Of a stretch of DNA of 64,000 nt, positions 29,744 to 38,701 are shown piece by piece. Both the position numbers and the translations under genes were made by a program. The stretch lies in NCBI RefSeq assembly GCF_029223885.1, contig NZ_CP119409.1, forward strand, positions 3,250,001-3,314,000, written 5' to 3'. The DNA comes from Pararhizobium gei. Lineage in GTDB: Bacteria; Pseudomonadota; Alphaproteobacteria; Rhizobiales; Rhizobiaceae. A model generated the notes under the pieces. That model did no database searches. It had not been told where the DNA came from and worked only from the letters and a program-made list of their open reading frames with translations. Every line of letters starts with the position of its first letter. The first letter of the stretch is position 1.

Positions 29744-30499
29744 TCATATGAAAGGGCGGTGCTTCTCCTTGTGCCCGTCCCATCCGGAAATTTTCATGAG
29801 ACCCTGGTCATCGAGGATGTCGCACCCCCGGTCGGCCCAACGAATAAGTTTTCGCTCGGCAAGCTTTTTCAGGGTTTTGTTGGTGTGAACGATCGACAAT
29901 CCCAGCGTATCGGCAACATGCTGCTGGGTGATCGGGATCGAAACCCGTTCTCCTTTGAACAGGTTGGTGGCCTTTGCCCGTTGATACAAAAAGGCCAGCA
30001 GATAGGCAGCCCTTTCGAGCGCCGAACGACGCCCTATGCTGAGTAGGTTTTCATCCAGGATCCGCTCCTCCTGTGCTGCGATCCAGGTGAGGTCATAGGC
30101 GAGATCGGGATAGTTTCGAAACAATGTGCCGAGTTTGTCGCGTTCGAAGACGCACAGGGTCACCGGCGACAGTGCCTCGACAGAATGCTGCATCTCCCCC
30201 ATCAGCGTCCCCTGAAGCCCGATCAGGTCGCCGGGCATCATATAATTGAGGATCTGCCTGCGTCCGTCATCCAGAGTCTTGTAGCGAAACCCCCAGCCGG
30301 ACAAAACCGTAAACAGATGCGCGCTATGCGATCCCTCGGCCAGGATCGTCGTACCGGCATCGACGTTCAACTCGCCCGACTTGAAATTCCAGACAAAATC
30401 CAGCTCATTCGGCGTGAATTCGCGAAAATGCTCCAGCGTCCTCAGGGGACAGAGGTCGCAAGGCGTCTGCTTATTGCTGCGGGTCTTGAACGCGGCCAT
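29744..30499 (-). CDS. Crp/Fnr family transcriptional regulator
   Basis: 251 aa. Cyclic-nucleotide-binding fold (about 25-140: GTTILAEGSHSAHLFTVLSGW, NYMMPGDLIGLQG) and a C-terminal winged HTH (ITQQHVADTLGLSIVHTNKTLKKL). The N-terminus has CDLC at about residues 14-17, but not the four-cysteine cluster of classic Fnr, so an iron-sulfur sensor is not assured. The ATG at 30499 has GAGGA 5 bases upstream; an earlier ATG at 30520 lacks one. It is divergent from the SDR gene and may control it. Confidence 0.9.
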   Translation of the reverse strand: MAAFKTRSNKQTPCDLCPLRTLEHFREFTPNELDFVWNFKSGELNVDAGTTILAEGSHSAHLFTVLSGWGFRYKTLDDGRRQILNYMMPGDLIGLQGTLMGEMQHSVEALSPVTLCVFERDKLGTLFRNYPDLAYDLTWIAAQEERILDENLLSIGRRSALERAAYLLAFLYQRAKATNLFKGERVSIPITQQHVADTLGLSIVHTNKTLKKLAERKLIRWADRGCDILDDQGLMKISGWDGHKEKHRPFI

Positions 30500-30673
30500 G
30501 CGGTTCCTCGATAAGGTCATAAATCAGGCGGGACAGGACCTTGATTTGAAACGAAAATTAAAGACTTATCATGTGTACGGCAAGACCTGCATGCGGAACG
30601 GCAAGGACGAGGCTGGACAGGATAACGCCCGGCGCTAGTTTCCCCTTACACTTCGCAACGAGACGGAACAATC

Positions 30674-31540
30674 ATGAATCATCCGGCTTTCGCCAACAAT
30701 CATGTCGCGGTCATCACGGGCGCAGCCTCCGGGATCGGGCTTGCTGCTGCCAAACGTTTCGCCGGGCTCGGCATGTCCGTCATTCTCGCCGACCTTGGCG
30801 GAGAAAAGCTCGATCGGGCAACCCGCGAGACAGCGGCATTATCTCCGCATGGTGGTGAACGCGTGGCCGGCATTGCCGCCGATGTGGCCTCTATCGATTC
30901 CTTGCGGGCGCTGGAGCGGGAAACAGTCTCCCGCTTCGGGCGCATCCATGTTTTGATGAACAATGCCGGAATTCAGCCGGGAAGCGCGATTTTCGGAGCA
31001 CAGGACGCTTGGGAAAGTGTGCTCGGAGTTAATTTGTGGGGCGTCGTCAACGGCTCACGCATCTTCGCGCCCGGAATGATTGCTCACGGAGATACCGGTT
31101 TGATCATCAATACCGGCTCTAAACAGGGCATCACCACGCCACCCGGAGACCCCGCCTACAACGTCGCCAAGGCTGGCGTCAAAACCTTCACCGAATCCCT
31201 GCAGCATGACCTGCGCAACCGGCCGGATTGCAAGATATCCGCCCATCTGCTCATCCCCGGTTTTGTCTTCACCGGGTTGACGTCGAACGGACGCACCGAA
31301 AGGCCGGCCGGCGCCTGGACACCCCAGGAAACCATCGATTTCATGATGCAGAGGCTCGAAGAGGACGATTTCTACATTCTCTGCCCCGACAATGAGGTCG
31401 ATCGCGCCACGGACGAGAAGCGAATCCTCTGGGCGGCAGGCGACATTGCTGAGAATCGCCCGCCCCTGTCGCGCTGGCATTCCCAATATGCCGAAGCCTT
31501 CAAGCGATTTTTGGCCCGAGACCGCCCCAAAATCCACTGA
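30674..31540 (+). CDS. SDR family NAD(P)-dependent oxidoreductase
   Basis: 288-aa short-chain dehydrogenase. Cofactor motif TGAASGIG at 15-22, NNAG at about 95, and the YNVAK catalytic pair. The usual catalytic serine is in NTGSKQGI. The C-terminal part, with WTPQETIDFMMQRLEEDDFYILCPDNEVDR, is an extension typical of a specific SDR subgroup. Substrate unknown. It is followed by the dioxygenase-hydrolase fusion after about 107 bases. Confidence 0.88.
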   Translation: MNHPAFANNHVAVITGAASGIGLAAAKRFAGLGMSVILADLGGEKLDRATRETAALSPHGGERVAGIAADVASIDSLRALERETVSRFGRIHVLMNNAGIQPGSAIFGAQDAWESVLGVNLWGVVNGSRIFAPGMIAHGDTGLIINTGSKQGITTPPGDPAYNVAKAGVKTFTESLQHDLRNRPDCKISAHLLIPGFVFTGLTSNGRTERPAGAWTPQETIDFMMQRLEEDDFYILCPDNEVDRATDEKRILWAAGDIAENRPPLSRWHSQYAEAFKRFLARDRPKIH

Positions 31541-31647
31541 AAACAACGGAGCGTGATTGCAAAGCGCGACGGTGTGTTCATCGCCGGCCACTGGCGTTGG
31601 CCGCATTTTGCTGGCTTTATGCGGCTTCATCAAGAGGTTAGAGAGTC

Positions 31648-33204
31648 ATGACGAGCGGCATCCACCATATCACGCTGATAACCCGCAAGGTACAGGCCAA
31701 TGTCGATTTCTATGCCGGCTTTCTCGGCCTGCGCCTCGTCAAGCGGACAGCCGGATTTGAGGATGCCGATCAGTTGCACCTGATCTATGGCGACGCGACG
31801 GGCTCGCCCGGCTCGCTCGTTACCTTCCTCGTCTGGGAAGATGGCGCGCCCGGCCGCGTCGGCCACGGCCAGCCGAGCGAGATCGGCTTTGCCATCGCCG
31901 CCGACAGCATCGGCTTCTGGCTGACCCGGGCGCTGCGTTACGGCGTGGCGACGACGGGCCCGGCGGCCGAATTCGGCGAACCGGTCATCCGCCTGAAAGA
32001 CCCGGACGGCGTCATCGTCAAGCTCGTGGGCAACAGCACCGTCACAACGCCAGCGCCCTATGCGACACCGGATATTCCGGCAGGGGACGCTATCCGGCGG
32101 CTGCGCGGCGCAACGATCCTGACGGAAAATCCGGACGGCACCGCCGCCTTCGTCGTGCGGCATTTCGGCTATGCGCATGCGGAACGCACCGACACGATCC
32201 AGCGGCTGGTCTCGCAATCGGGCGATATCATCGACGTTCGCGACGCCGGCGGGTTCTGGACCGCCGCGCCGGGCACGGGAACCATCGACCACATCGCCTT
32301 CCGGGCCATCGACGAAACCGCCGTCAACGACCTGCAGGCACGGCTCGCAGCCGAGGACGCCGGTACGATCGCCGTTCACGACCGCAAGTATTTTTACTCC
32401 CTCTATGTCCGCGAACCCGGCGGCACGCTGTTCGAATACGCCACCGATGCGCCGGGAATGACGGTGGACGAGGATTTTGAAACACTCGGGTCCCGGCTTT
32501 TCGTTCCGGAGCATTTTACGGGTGACCATGGTGCGCGCCTTGTCGTGCTGCCGCAATTTTCCATGCCCGGGCAAGAGCGCCTGACCCAACGCGAACTGCC
32601 CTTCATCCACCGGCTTCATCAACCGGAACGACCGGACGGCAGCACGACCTTCCTGCTGCACGGCAGCGGCGGCAACGAAACCAGTCTCTTGTCCCTGGGC
32701 CGGCAGATGATGCCAAACGCTCTTCTGATCGCCTTGAGAGGCCGTAGCACCGAAGAAGGAGCCCCGCGGTTCTTTCGCCGGCTCGCTGCCATGTCCTTCG
32801 ATCAGAAGGACATGGCATCCGAAGCCGAGGCCTTGGCCGCGACCATCGAGGCGACCATTCCGGCCTATGGCATCGATCTCGATAAGACCGTGTTCATCGG
32901 TTATTCGAATGGCGCGAACATGCTGATCGCCACCATGCTTCTCCACCCCGGCCTGATCCGGAAATCCGTGCTGCTGCGGATGATGAACCCGCTCGATCCG
33001 GTGCCGGACGCCGATCTCTCCGGCACCAGCATTCTGACCGTTGCCGGCGCCACGGACCCCTATGCCAGCTACGCGCCTGCGGTCGATGAGATCTTTCGGC
33101 AGTCGGGAGCTTCTGTGGAAAGCGTGACCGTGAACAGCGGTCACGACATCGGCGACGGGGATACCCAGGTGGTGCGGCACTGGCTCCAAGCGGCCGGCAC
33201 CTGA
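31648..33204 (+). CDS. VOC ring-cleaving dioxygenase fused to alpha/beta hydrolase (MhqO-MhqD-like)
   Basis: 518 aa. Residues about 1-300 are two vicinal-oxygen-chelate modules; likely metal ligands are His7 (GIHHITL), His215 (IDHIAF) and Glu263 (TLFEYATD). Residues about 330-518 are a carboxylesterase/phospholipase-type hydrolase with TFLLHGSGG, nucleophile Ser420 in GYSNG, Asp in GATDPYA and His in NSGHDIG. In Bacillus the two halves are separate genes, mhqO and mhqD, of the quinone-resistance mhqNOD operon. Here the flavin reductase gene next door resembles the third function. Predicted role: cleavage and hydrolysis of hydroquinone-type aromatics. The fusion is seen; the substrate is inferred. 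Confidence 0.87.
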   Translation: MTSGIHHITLITRKVQANVDFYAGFLGLRLVKRTAGFEDADQLHLIYGDATGSPGSLVTFLVWEDGAPGRVGHGQPSEIGFAIAADSIGFWLTRALRYGVATTGPAAEFGEPVIRLKDPDGVIVKLVGNSTVTTPAPYATPDIPAGDAIRRLRGATILTENPDGTAAFVVRHFGYAHAERTDTIQRLVSQSGDIIDVRDAGGFWTAAPGTGTIDHIAFRAIDETAVNDLQARLAAEDAGTIAVHDRKYFYSLYVREPGGTLFEYATDAPGMTVDEDFETLGSRLFVPEHFTGDHGARLVVLPQFSMPGQERLTQRELPFIHRLHQPERPDGSTTFLLHGSGGNETSLLSLGRQMMPNALLIALRGRSTEEGAPRFFRRLAAMSFDQKDMASEAEALAATIEATIPAYGIDLDKTVFIGYSNGANMLIATMLLHPGLIRKSVLLRMMNPLDPVPDADLSGTSILTVAGATDPYASYAPAVDEIFRQSGASVESVTVNSGHDIGDGDTQVVRHWLQAAGT

Positions 33205-33217
33205 CGCCGCTGGAGAG

Positions 33218-33778
33218 TCAGGCCGCAGTTTTCCTTTTCACATACGCAGCAAAGGCTTCGACAAAGGTTTTCAATCGTGCCCTGGCATCTTCGTCCGTGA
33301 GCTTGCCGTCCCCGTCGAACAGCGAGCCCGCTTTCGGCAACATGAGCCGCTTTCCGGACCAGAGATCTGCACCGAGCGTGCGCAACACGGGCAACCAGGC
33401 GTTCTGGCCGAGCAGCGTGCCGAACGGACCCGGCGACGTGCCGGCAATGGCGAAGGCGCGGCCGGCAAACACGTTCGGCGCCCCGGTCATGGAGGAGCTT
33501 ACCCAGTCGATGGCATTCTTGAACACGCCGGGCAAGGAATTGTTGTATTCCGGCGTGAACAAGAGGACGCCATCAGCCGAAGCGATCTGATCCTTCAGAC
33601 GCTGCACCGGCTCCGGCACGCCCTCCCGTTCGATATCGGCATTGTAGAGCGGAATGCCTTCGATGGTTCCGGCGACGAAAGTCACATTGACCGGCGCAAG
33701 CGGGATTGCAGCCTGCAGCAACGCCGTGTTGAAGGATGCCTTTCTCAGGCTTCCGGAAATACCGATCAGTGTCGTCAT
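33218..33778 (-). CDS. NAD(P)H-dependent FMN reductase
   Basis: 186-aa flavodoxin-fold protein of the NADPH-dependent FMN reductase / ChrR type. Phosphate-binding loop GISGSLRKASFNTALLQAA, and PEYNNSLPGVFKNAIDW, the diagnostic second flavin motif. Such enzymes reduce quinones, azo compounds or chromate by two-electron transfer. ATG at 33778 with GAGG 7 bases upstream. It is convergent with the dioxygenase-hydrolase fusion, 13 bases apart; together they look like a quinone-detoxification set. Confidence 0.9.
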   Translation of the reverse strand: MTTLIGISGSLRKASFNTALLQAAIPLAPVNVTFVAGTIEGIPLYNADIEREGVPEPVQRLKDQIASADGVLLFTPEYNNSLPGVFKNAIDWVSSSMTGAPNVFAGRAFAIAGTSPGPFGTLLGQNAWLPVLRTLGADLWSGKRLMLPKAGSLFDGDGKLTDEDARARLKTFVEAFAAYVKRKTAA

Positions 33779-33822
33779 GAACAATCCTCAACCTGCGCAG
33801 ACCATGGCGAAGAATTGTCGTT

Positions 33823-34323
33823 CTACCGCTTGAAATCAACCCGCACCCGCGCAACGGGCAAGATGTATTTCCAGACCGTGGCCGTATTGGAAAGGGAAAG
33901 CCCATCCTGCGCAAGAACCATCTTGTCATGGAAACGCACGATGTTCTTTTTCGGACCCGGGTCGAGATCGACCAGATAGGTGAAGCGCGCGGTGCGGCCA
34001 TCGACGCGCACAGTCGTCGATCCGATCACGTCTTCCCGTGTCCCGGTGTAGGTGGCCGGGCCTGTGCGAATGAACGTCCAGGTCTTGCGGTCCTTCTCAC
34101 CGTCGGAAAAGACGAAATCCTCCCGCACCGTTAATCTGTCGCCGCGCACCTTGCCGGTAAGAACGACCTTGAAGTCACGCTGGACGCCGTTGATTGCCGA
34201 AAACGACCCTGTCGCCGTTGTTCTTCCGCGGAAAAACCGCTCCATCATCGTATCTGCGGCCGACGCTGGCCATGCGCCGAAAAGGCTGGACGCAAGGCAT
34301 AGTGCAGCAACTATCGTCTTCAT
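33823..34323 (-). CDS. DUF3833 family exported protein
   Basis: 166 aa with a signal peptide (VAALCLASSLFGAWPASAAD). The mature protein has the DUF3833 signature: ERFFRGRTTATGSFSAINGVQR, LTGKVRGDRLTVREDFVFSDGE and RKTWTFIRTGPATYTGTREDVIG. Expected fold is a beta-barrel. Function unknown. It lies upstream of the FMN reductase on the same strand, so they may be co-expressed. Confidence 0.83.
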   Translation of the reverse strand: MKTIVAALCLASSLFGAWPASAADTMMERFFRGRTTATGSFSAINGVQRDFKVVLTGKVRGDRLTVREDFVFSDGEKDRKTWTFIRTGPATYTGTREDVIGSTTVRVDGRTARFTYLVDLDPGPKKNIVRFHDKMVLAQDGLSLSNTATVWKYILPVARVRVDFKR

Positions 34324-34405
34324 GGCTTTCTCCTTTGTTTGCCAGGAGACATACGAGCATCAAGCCGCTTTGGTTTCCCTAATCGAAAACGAGCGGTGCT
34401 CACGA

Positions 34406-35188
34406 TCACGGGATTTGCTTCAGATCGGCCAAATAGGTGTTTTCGCTCTTCGATACGTCGAAATCGCGAGGATTGATCGCGACGATCATCAGCGCTTCAC
34501 CATGGGACGCAGCGCCGGCCAAAAGACTGCCGTCCGGCGCGGCGATCCGGGACGCGCCGGCGAAGGTGAACCGCTCATCGGCGCCGCAGTGGTTGATGTA
34601 AGCGACAAAAACCTGGTTCTCGAAGGCGCGGGTCTGGATCATGTGATCCGCAATGAAAGTCCCGGAATAGCCTGCTGGAAGCGCCGTCGGCACAAGAACG
34701 ACATCCGCTCCCGCCAGAGCCAGCCGCCGGACATTTTCCGGAAACTCGACATCGTAGCAGATCAGCATGCCGCAGGTGACGCCGCGGTGCGCAAACAGCA
34801 CGGTTTGCGGGGAAGACGGGGCAAAGAGCCTGCGCTCGTAATCGCCGTAGAGATTGGATTTCCGGTAGACCACCGGCGCGGCATCCCCATCAACATAGAC
34901 GGCGCTGTTGAAGATGCCGTCGGCCGCCTTTTCGGCGAAACCCGCGATGATGGCCACGCCCGCTTCCCGTGACACCGCCTGCAACCGACGGATCAGGGGT
35001 CCATCGGAAGGCTCGGCCATATCGCGGATGGCATTTCCCGCGCCATAGCCCGTCAGCCCCAGTTCCGGCGTAACCAGAAGGCTGGCGCCCTTTGCAGCCG
35101 CCTGTTCCACCGCCTCCTCGATCCGTGAGAGATTGGCAGCGACATCGCCGCTCTTTGACTTCATCTGCAAGGCGGCAAGCGTGATCAT
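34406..35188 (-). CDS. Carbon-nitrogen hydrolase (nitrilase superfamily amidase)
   Basis: 260 aa. The catalytic triad Glu42 (TPELGLTGYG), Lys110 (YRKSNLYGDYE) and Cys144 (LICYDVEFPE) is intact. Such enzymes hydrolyse amides or N-carbamoyl groups; N-carbamoylputrescine amidase is one possibility given the polyamine transporter and ureohydrolase in the same run, but other aliphatic amidases share these motifs. The ATG at 35188 overlaps the permease stop in ATGA, although the frame is open much further upstream. Confidence 0.9.
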   Translation of the reverse strand: MITLAALQMKSKSGDVAANLSRIEEAVEQAAAKGASLLVTPELGLTGYGAGNAIRDMAEPSDGPLIRRLQAVSREAGVAIIAGFAEKAADGIFNSAVYVDGDAAPVVYRKSNLYGDYERRLFAPSSPQTVLFAHRGVTCGMLICYDVEFPENVRRLALAGADVVLVPTALPAGYSGTFIADHMIQTRAFENQVFVAYINHCGADERFTFAGASRIAAPDGSLLAGAASHGEALMIVAINPRDFDVSKSENTYLADLKQIP

Positions 35189-35985
35189 GTGTCGTCCGAT
35201 GACATGGCGCCGAGCAGTTTCGGCAGATCGCCAAAGCGGGCGACGAGGGAAAAGATCACCGCAGCGGTGACGACGAAAAGAACGGTGACAGACGCCATGG
35301 TCGGCGTATAGCCGTAGCGCAACGCGTTGAAGATCTTGATCGGCAAGGTCTCCATGGTAAAGCCGACCGTCATGTAGGCGACGATATACTCGTTGAGCGA
35401 CAGCACGAAGGCGAAGGCATAGCCGGAGACCATATAGGGCAGGATCAGCGGCAGGACGACGGTGCGGAAGATCGTCCGGTCGTCTGCGCCCATCGTGGCC
35501 GCGGCTTCCACAAGCGAACGGTCGATCGCCGTAAACCCGAGCGACAGGGTGACGAGCGGCAATGTCACGAAGAAGATCGCGTGGCTGACGACGGCGGTCC
35601 ATGGCTGGCCGTAGAAGCCGGTGGTGGCCCAGAAGGTGAGCAGCCCGAGCGCCGTGATGACAGGCGGCAGCGTGAACGGCGCGATGCCGAGAAGCTGGAA
35701 GATATTTGCCCAGGGCGCGATCCGCCGCCACAGGAACCAGGCAAGCGGCAGGGCGATTGCCACCGCAAGGGCGGCGGAGAGGATCGCCAGCGTCAGCGAG
35801 GCAAGCAGCGCATTGCGCCACTCCGGATTGAGAAAGATTTCGCCATACCAGGACAGGGAAAACCCCTTTGGCGGAAAGGCGAGCGTCTGCTTGGCATTTA
35901 CTGAAACCCCGGCGACGACGATGATCGGCAGCGCCAGAAACAGTCCGATCAGGAAGAAATAGGTTTTTCTCAGCGCGCCCGTCAT
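35185..35985 (-). CDS. ABC transporter permease, PotC-type
   Basis: 266 aa, six helices, with the EAA coupling loop EAAATMGADDRTIFRTVVLPLILP. Resembles PotC/PotI of spermidine/putrescine importers. It overlaps the previous permease and the following amidase by 4 bases each, so the genes are tightly coupled. Confidence 0.92.
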   Translation of the reverse strand: MTGALRKTYFFLIGLFLALPIIVVAGVSVNAKQTLAFPPKGFSLSWYGEIFLNPEWRNALLASLTLAILSAALAVAIALPLAWFLWRRIAPWANIFQLLGIAPFTLPPVITALGLLTFWATTGFYGQPWTAVVSHAIFFVTLPLVTLSLGFTAIDRSLVEAAATMGADDRTIFRTVVLPLILPYMVSGYAFAFVLSLNEYIVAYMTVGFTMETLPIKIFNALRYGYTPTMASVTVLFVVTAAVIFSLVARFGDLPKLLGAMSSDDT

Positions 35986-36836
35986 GCCGCTTCTCCTTTC
36001 CGTCCGGCGATCACCGTCAGCGCCACAAGGCCGAGCGTGACCAGCACGAGGAACACTGCCATGGCTGCAGCAAAGGGCATGTTGGACTGGTAGATCGCCT
36101 GATCTGTAATCAGCACCGACAGCGTCCAGTGCTGGGGACGCCCGAGAAGCTGCGGCAGGAGGTATGAACCGAGCGCGAAGATGAATACCATGATCAGCGT
36201 CGCAACAAGCGTGTTGCGCAGGGCGGGGACAACGACCGTGAAGAAGGCCTTGATCGGCGATGCGCCCAAAGTGCGGGCCGCTTCCGTGAGCGTCGGATCG
36301 AGCCGGACAAGGGCCGGATAGAGCACGAGAACCGTGTAGGGAAACGCCTGGTAGACCATTCCTGTCAGCACGGCACCGAAGCTCGGCAAAAGCGCCCTCG
36401 GCTCACTCATGATTCCCGCCATGACAAGCAGATTGGTGATCCCCGCCGTGCGCGAAAACAGCGTCGACCAGGCAAAGCCGATGATCACCTCCGACAACGA
36501 CAGGACCGACAGCAGCGCAACGAGCCAGACGATCTGCACGTTTCGCGCCATGCGGGTCAGGAGATAGGTGAAGGGCACGGCAAGCAGAATGCAGCAGATG
36601 GCGACGGCCACCGCCAGCATCAGCGAAAAGCCGAGCACATTGGCGAAGAACAGGCTGAGGAACCGCTGGTAGTTGGCAAGTTCGAAGGCCGGCAGATAGA
36701 AGCCGCCCTGCTGGCGCTGGAAGAACGAGACGGCGATCATCGTCGCGAAGGGCACGACGAAGAAGACGATCAGCATGGCCGCCGGAAAGAACAGCGGCCC
36801 GTAATCGGCCAGACGCTGGGGAGCTTCGCGCCTCAT
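35982..36836 (-). CDS. ABC transporter permease, PotB-type
   Basis: About 284 aa, six helices, EAA loop EAARTLGASPIKAFFTVVVPALRN. Partner of the PotC-type permease. The ATG at 36836 overlaps the stop of the ATPase gene as ATGA; an ATG six codons upstream at 36854 is possible. Confidence 0.92.
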   Translation of the reverse strand: MRREAPQRLADYGPLFFPAAMLIVFFVVPFATMIAVSFFQRQQGGFYLPAFELANYQRFLSLFFANVLGFSLMLAVAVAICCILLAVPFTYLLTRMARNVQIVWLVALLSVLSLSEVIIGFAWSTLFSRTAGITNLLVMAGIMSEPRALLPSFGAVLTGMVYQAFPYTVLVLYPALVRLDPTLTEAARTLGASPIKAFFTVVVPALRNTLVATLIMVFIFALGSYLLPQLLGRPQHWTLSVLITDQAIYQSNMPFAAAMAVFLVLVTLGLVALTVIAGRKGEAA

Positions 36837-37870
36837 TTCGAAAGCACCACGCAAAGGTCAGGCATCAGAACGACGCCGACCGATTGCCCCACGGTCACAT
36901 CCGGCCTCGCCCTCGGCGTCGAAACCGCAACGATCTGGCGGCCAGCGACCTCGACGAAGGTTTCGATCGTGCCGCCGAGATCGCGCACGAAGGTGACAAT
37001 GCCCGCAAGAGCACCCTCATCCGGTGCTGTCAGATGCACGTCCTCCGGGCGAACCGACAAGGTCGCCTTCATCCCCGCGCCGCCCAGCCCGATACCCGGC
37101 ACCGGTTGGCCGAGCACGCTGACGCGCCCGGCGCTGTCGGATTGGGCTTCGAGCAGATTGGTCGAGCCGATGAAATCGGCAACGAACGTATCGGCCGGCC
37201 GGCGGTAAATTTCGATCGGCGACGCCGCCTGGCGGATCTCGCCGCCCTGCATCACGACGACCGTATCGGCCATGGTCATCGCCTCCCGCTGGTCATGGGT
37301 GACGACGATGGTGGTAATGCCGAGTTTCTGCTGCAACTGCCGCAACTCCACCTGCATCGCCTCGCGCAGTTTCGCATCGAGCGCCGACAGCGGTTCGTCG
37401 AGCAGGAACAGCTTTGGGGAAATCGACAGCGCCCGGGCAATCGCCACACGCTGGCGCTGGCCACCGGACAGTTTCGAGACGGGCCGATCAGCGTAACCCG
37501 TGAGATGGATCATCGACAGGAGTTCGTCGACCCGCTTCTTCTGCTCCTCCTTCGGCGCGTTGCGGATGCGCAGGGGATAGGCGATGTTCTCCCCGACCGT
37601 CAGATGCGGAAACAGCGCCAGCGACTGGAAGACCATGCCGAGATTGCGCCTGTGTGTCGGAACACGGGTAATATCCTCGCCATCAAGGCTGATGGCGCCG
37701 CCGGTCGGCAGATCAAGCCCGGCAATCATCCTCAGCAGCGTGGTCTTGCCGCAGCCGGACGGGCCGAGCATGCAGACGAAGGTGCCGTGCGGCACTGTGA
37801 GATCGACGGAGTTGACGGCTGTGAACGTGCCGAATTGCTTCGTGACATGCTGGAGAGAGAGGCCTGACAT
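36833..37870 (-). CDS. ABC transporter ATP-binding protein, PotA-type
   Basis: About 345 aa. Walker A GPSGCGKTT, signature LSGGQRQRVAIARAL, Walker B LFLLDEPLSALDAKLREAM, and a C-terminal TOBE domain (MKATLSVRPEDVHL). The frame is open to 37909, where it would overlap the toxin gene; MSGLSLQHVTK at 37870 is a better N-terminus. ATPase of the polyamine-type importer. Confidence 0.92.
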   Translation of the reverse strand: MSGLSLQHVTKQFGTFTAVNSVDLTVPHGTFVCMLGPSGCGKTTLLRMIAGLDLPTGGAISLDGEDITRVPTHRRNLGMVFQSLALFPHLTVGENIAYPLRIRNAPKEEQKKRVDELLSMIHLTGYADRPVSKLSGGQRQRVAIARALSISPKLFLLDEPLSALDAKLREAMQVELRQLQQKLGITTIVVTHDQREAMTMADTVVVMQGGEIRQAASPIEIYRRPADTFVADFIGSTNLLEAQSDSAGRVSVLGQPVPGIGLGGAGMKATLSVRPEDVHLTAPDEGALAGIVTFVRDLGGTIETFVEVAGRQIVAVSTPRARPDVTVGQSVGVVLMPDLCVVLSK

Positions 37871-37905
37871 AAAGTGCTGTTCCACTGGTTGGATGCTGTG
37901 TTCAT

Positions 37906-38340
37906 TCAAAACGGCGCAAGACAGGTGATGCCGAATACTTCGAAATCACGGATGTTTGCGGTAACGACGGACAAACCGTAAAACTCAGCCGTTGCCGCGA
38001 TCAGAATATCGGCCAGTTCGCCATTATGCCCCCGCGCCTGCATCATGCCCTCAAGCCGACCAGCTGTAAGTGCAACCGGCACGTCCACAGGCAGAATACG
38101 ATCCTGGAAATCCACACAGAGCGTCTCTAGCCATTGCCCCAGGCGTTTCGCCTTGGAAGGGTTGCCCGCCTTCACCATCTCCAATTTGGTGATGCCTCTT
38201 TTGATCTCCTCAAGAGTTATGGCGGAGATGAACAGGAGGTTTTTCCGCTGCTGCTCTTCCAGCCATGCCAGGAAGGCCGGTGACGCCCGGTTGTTGGATA
38301 ACAGGGAGATCGCATTTGTATCGACAAGATAGCCGCTCAA
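37906..38340 (-). CDS. VapC-type PIN-domain ribonuclease toxin
   Basis: 144 aa. PIN-domain acidic residues are in YLVDTNAISLL (Asp7), TLEEIKRG (Glu), ELADILIAATAEFYGLSVVTANIRDFE (Asp residues). Such toxins cleave tRNA or rRNA when the antitoxin is lost. Its ATG overlaps the antitoxin stop by 4 bases. The pair lies between the PotD-type binding protein and PotA-type ATPase genes. Confidence 0.92.
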   Translation of the reverse strand: MSGYLVDTNAISLLSNNRASPAFLAWLEEQQRKNLLFISAITLEEIKRGITKLEMVKAGNPSKAKRLGQWLETLCVDFQDRILPVDVPVALTAGRLEGMMQARGHNGELADILIAATAEFYGLSVVTANIRDFEVFGITCLAPF

Positions 38341-38588
38341 AGATCGACGTCTCGCCCGGGAGACCGGTTACGCTCGAACACCATGCCGGGTTCCGGAAAA
38401 GCTTTTAGATGCTCCACGAAGCTACGCTCCGACTTTCTCCCGGGTTGTTCCGCTCTGTTTTCTTCAATAGGAGAAAGCGTCGCCACAGGTTTTCCGTCAC
38501 GCGTGATTGTCACGATCGAACCGTTGACAACCTCATCGACCAACTCGGAAAGATCCGTTTTCACATCGCGCAGGCTCACTGTCGACAT
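38337..38588 (-). CDS. Phd/YefM-type antitoxin
   Basis: 83 aa. N-terminal Phd/YefM DNA-binding fold: VSLRDVKTDLSELVDEVVNGSIVTITRDGKPVATLSPI. The C-terminal 35 residues (AEQPGRKSERSFVEHLKAFPEPG..) should be the toxin-wrapping part. It normally represses its own promoter. Upstream gene of the toxin pair. Confidence 0.9.
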   Translation of the reverse strand: MSTVSLRDVKTDLSELVDEVVNGSIVTITRDGKPVATLSPIEENRAEQPGRKSERSFVEHLKAFPEPGMVFERNRSPGRDVDL

Positions 38589-38664
38589 AGTTTCATCTCC
38601 AGATCGTCATTTCCGCTACATTAACACGAGCCAAGCCGAGCGGAAAACTCTTAACGCGACATGA

Positions 38665-38690
38665 ACCCTTCTCCCAAACGGGAGAAGGGT
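38665..38690. repeat. 11-bp palindromic hairpin after PotD-type gene
   Basis: Perfect inverted repeat (38665-38675 / 38680-38690) of the CCCTTCTCCC type with an AAAC loop, 11 bases below the binding-protein stop. The same stem type recurs at 50424-50445 and 55833-55859, so it is a dispersed intergenic element; here it may also act as a terminator or mRNA stabiliser. Confidence 0.75.
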
Positions 38691-38701
38691 GAAAGGTAAC
38701 A

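Noticed and set aside
31630..33189. 519-codon open frame opposite the dioxygenase-hydrolase fusion
   Set aside because: Mirror of the coding strand, no domain features, whereas the + strand has two recognised enzyme domains.
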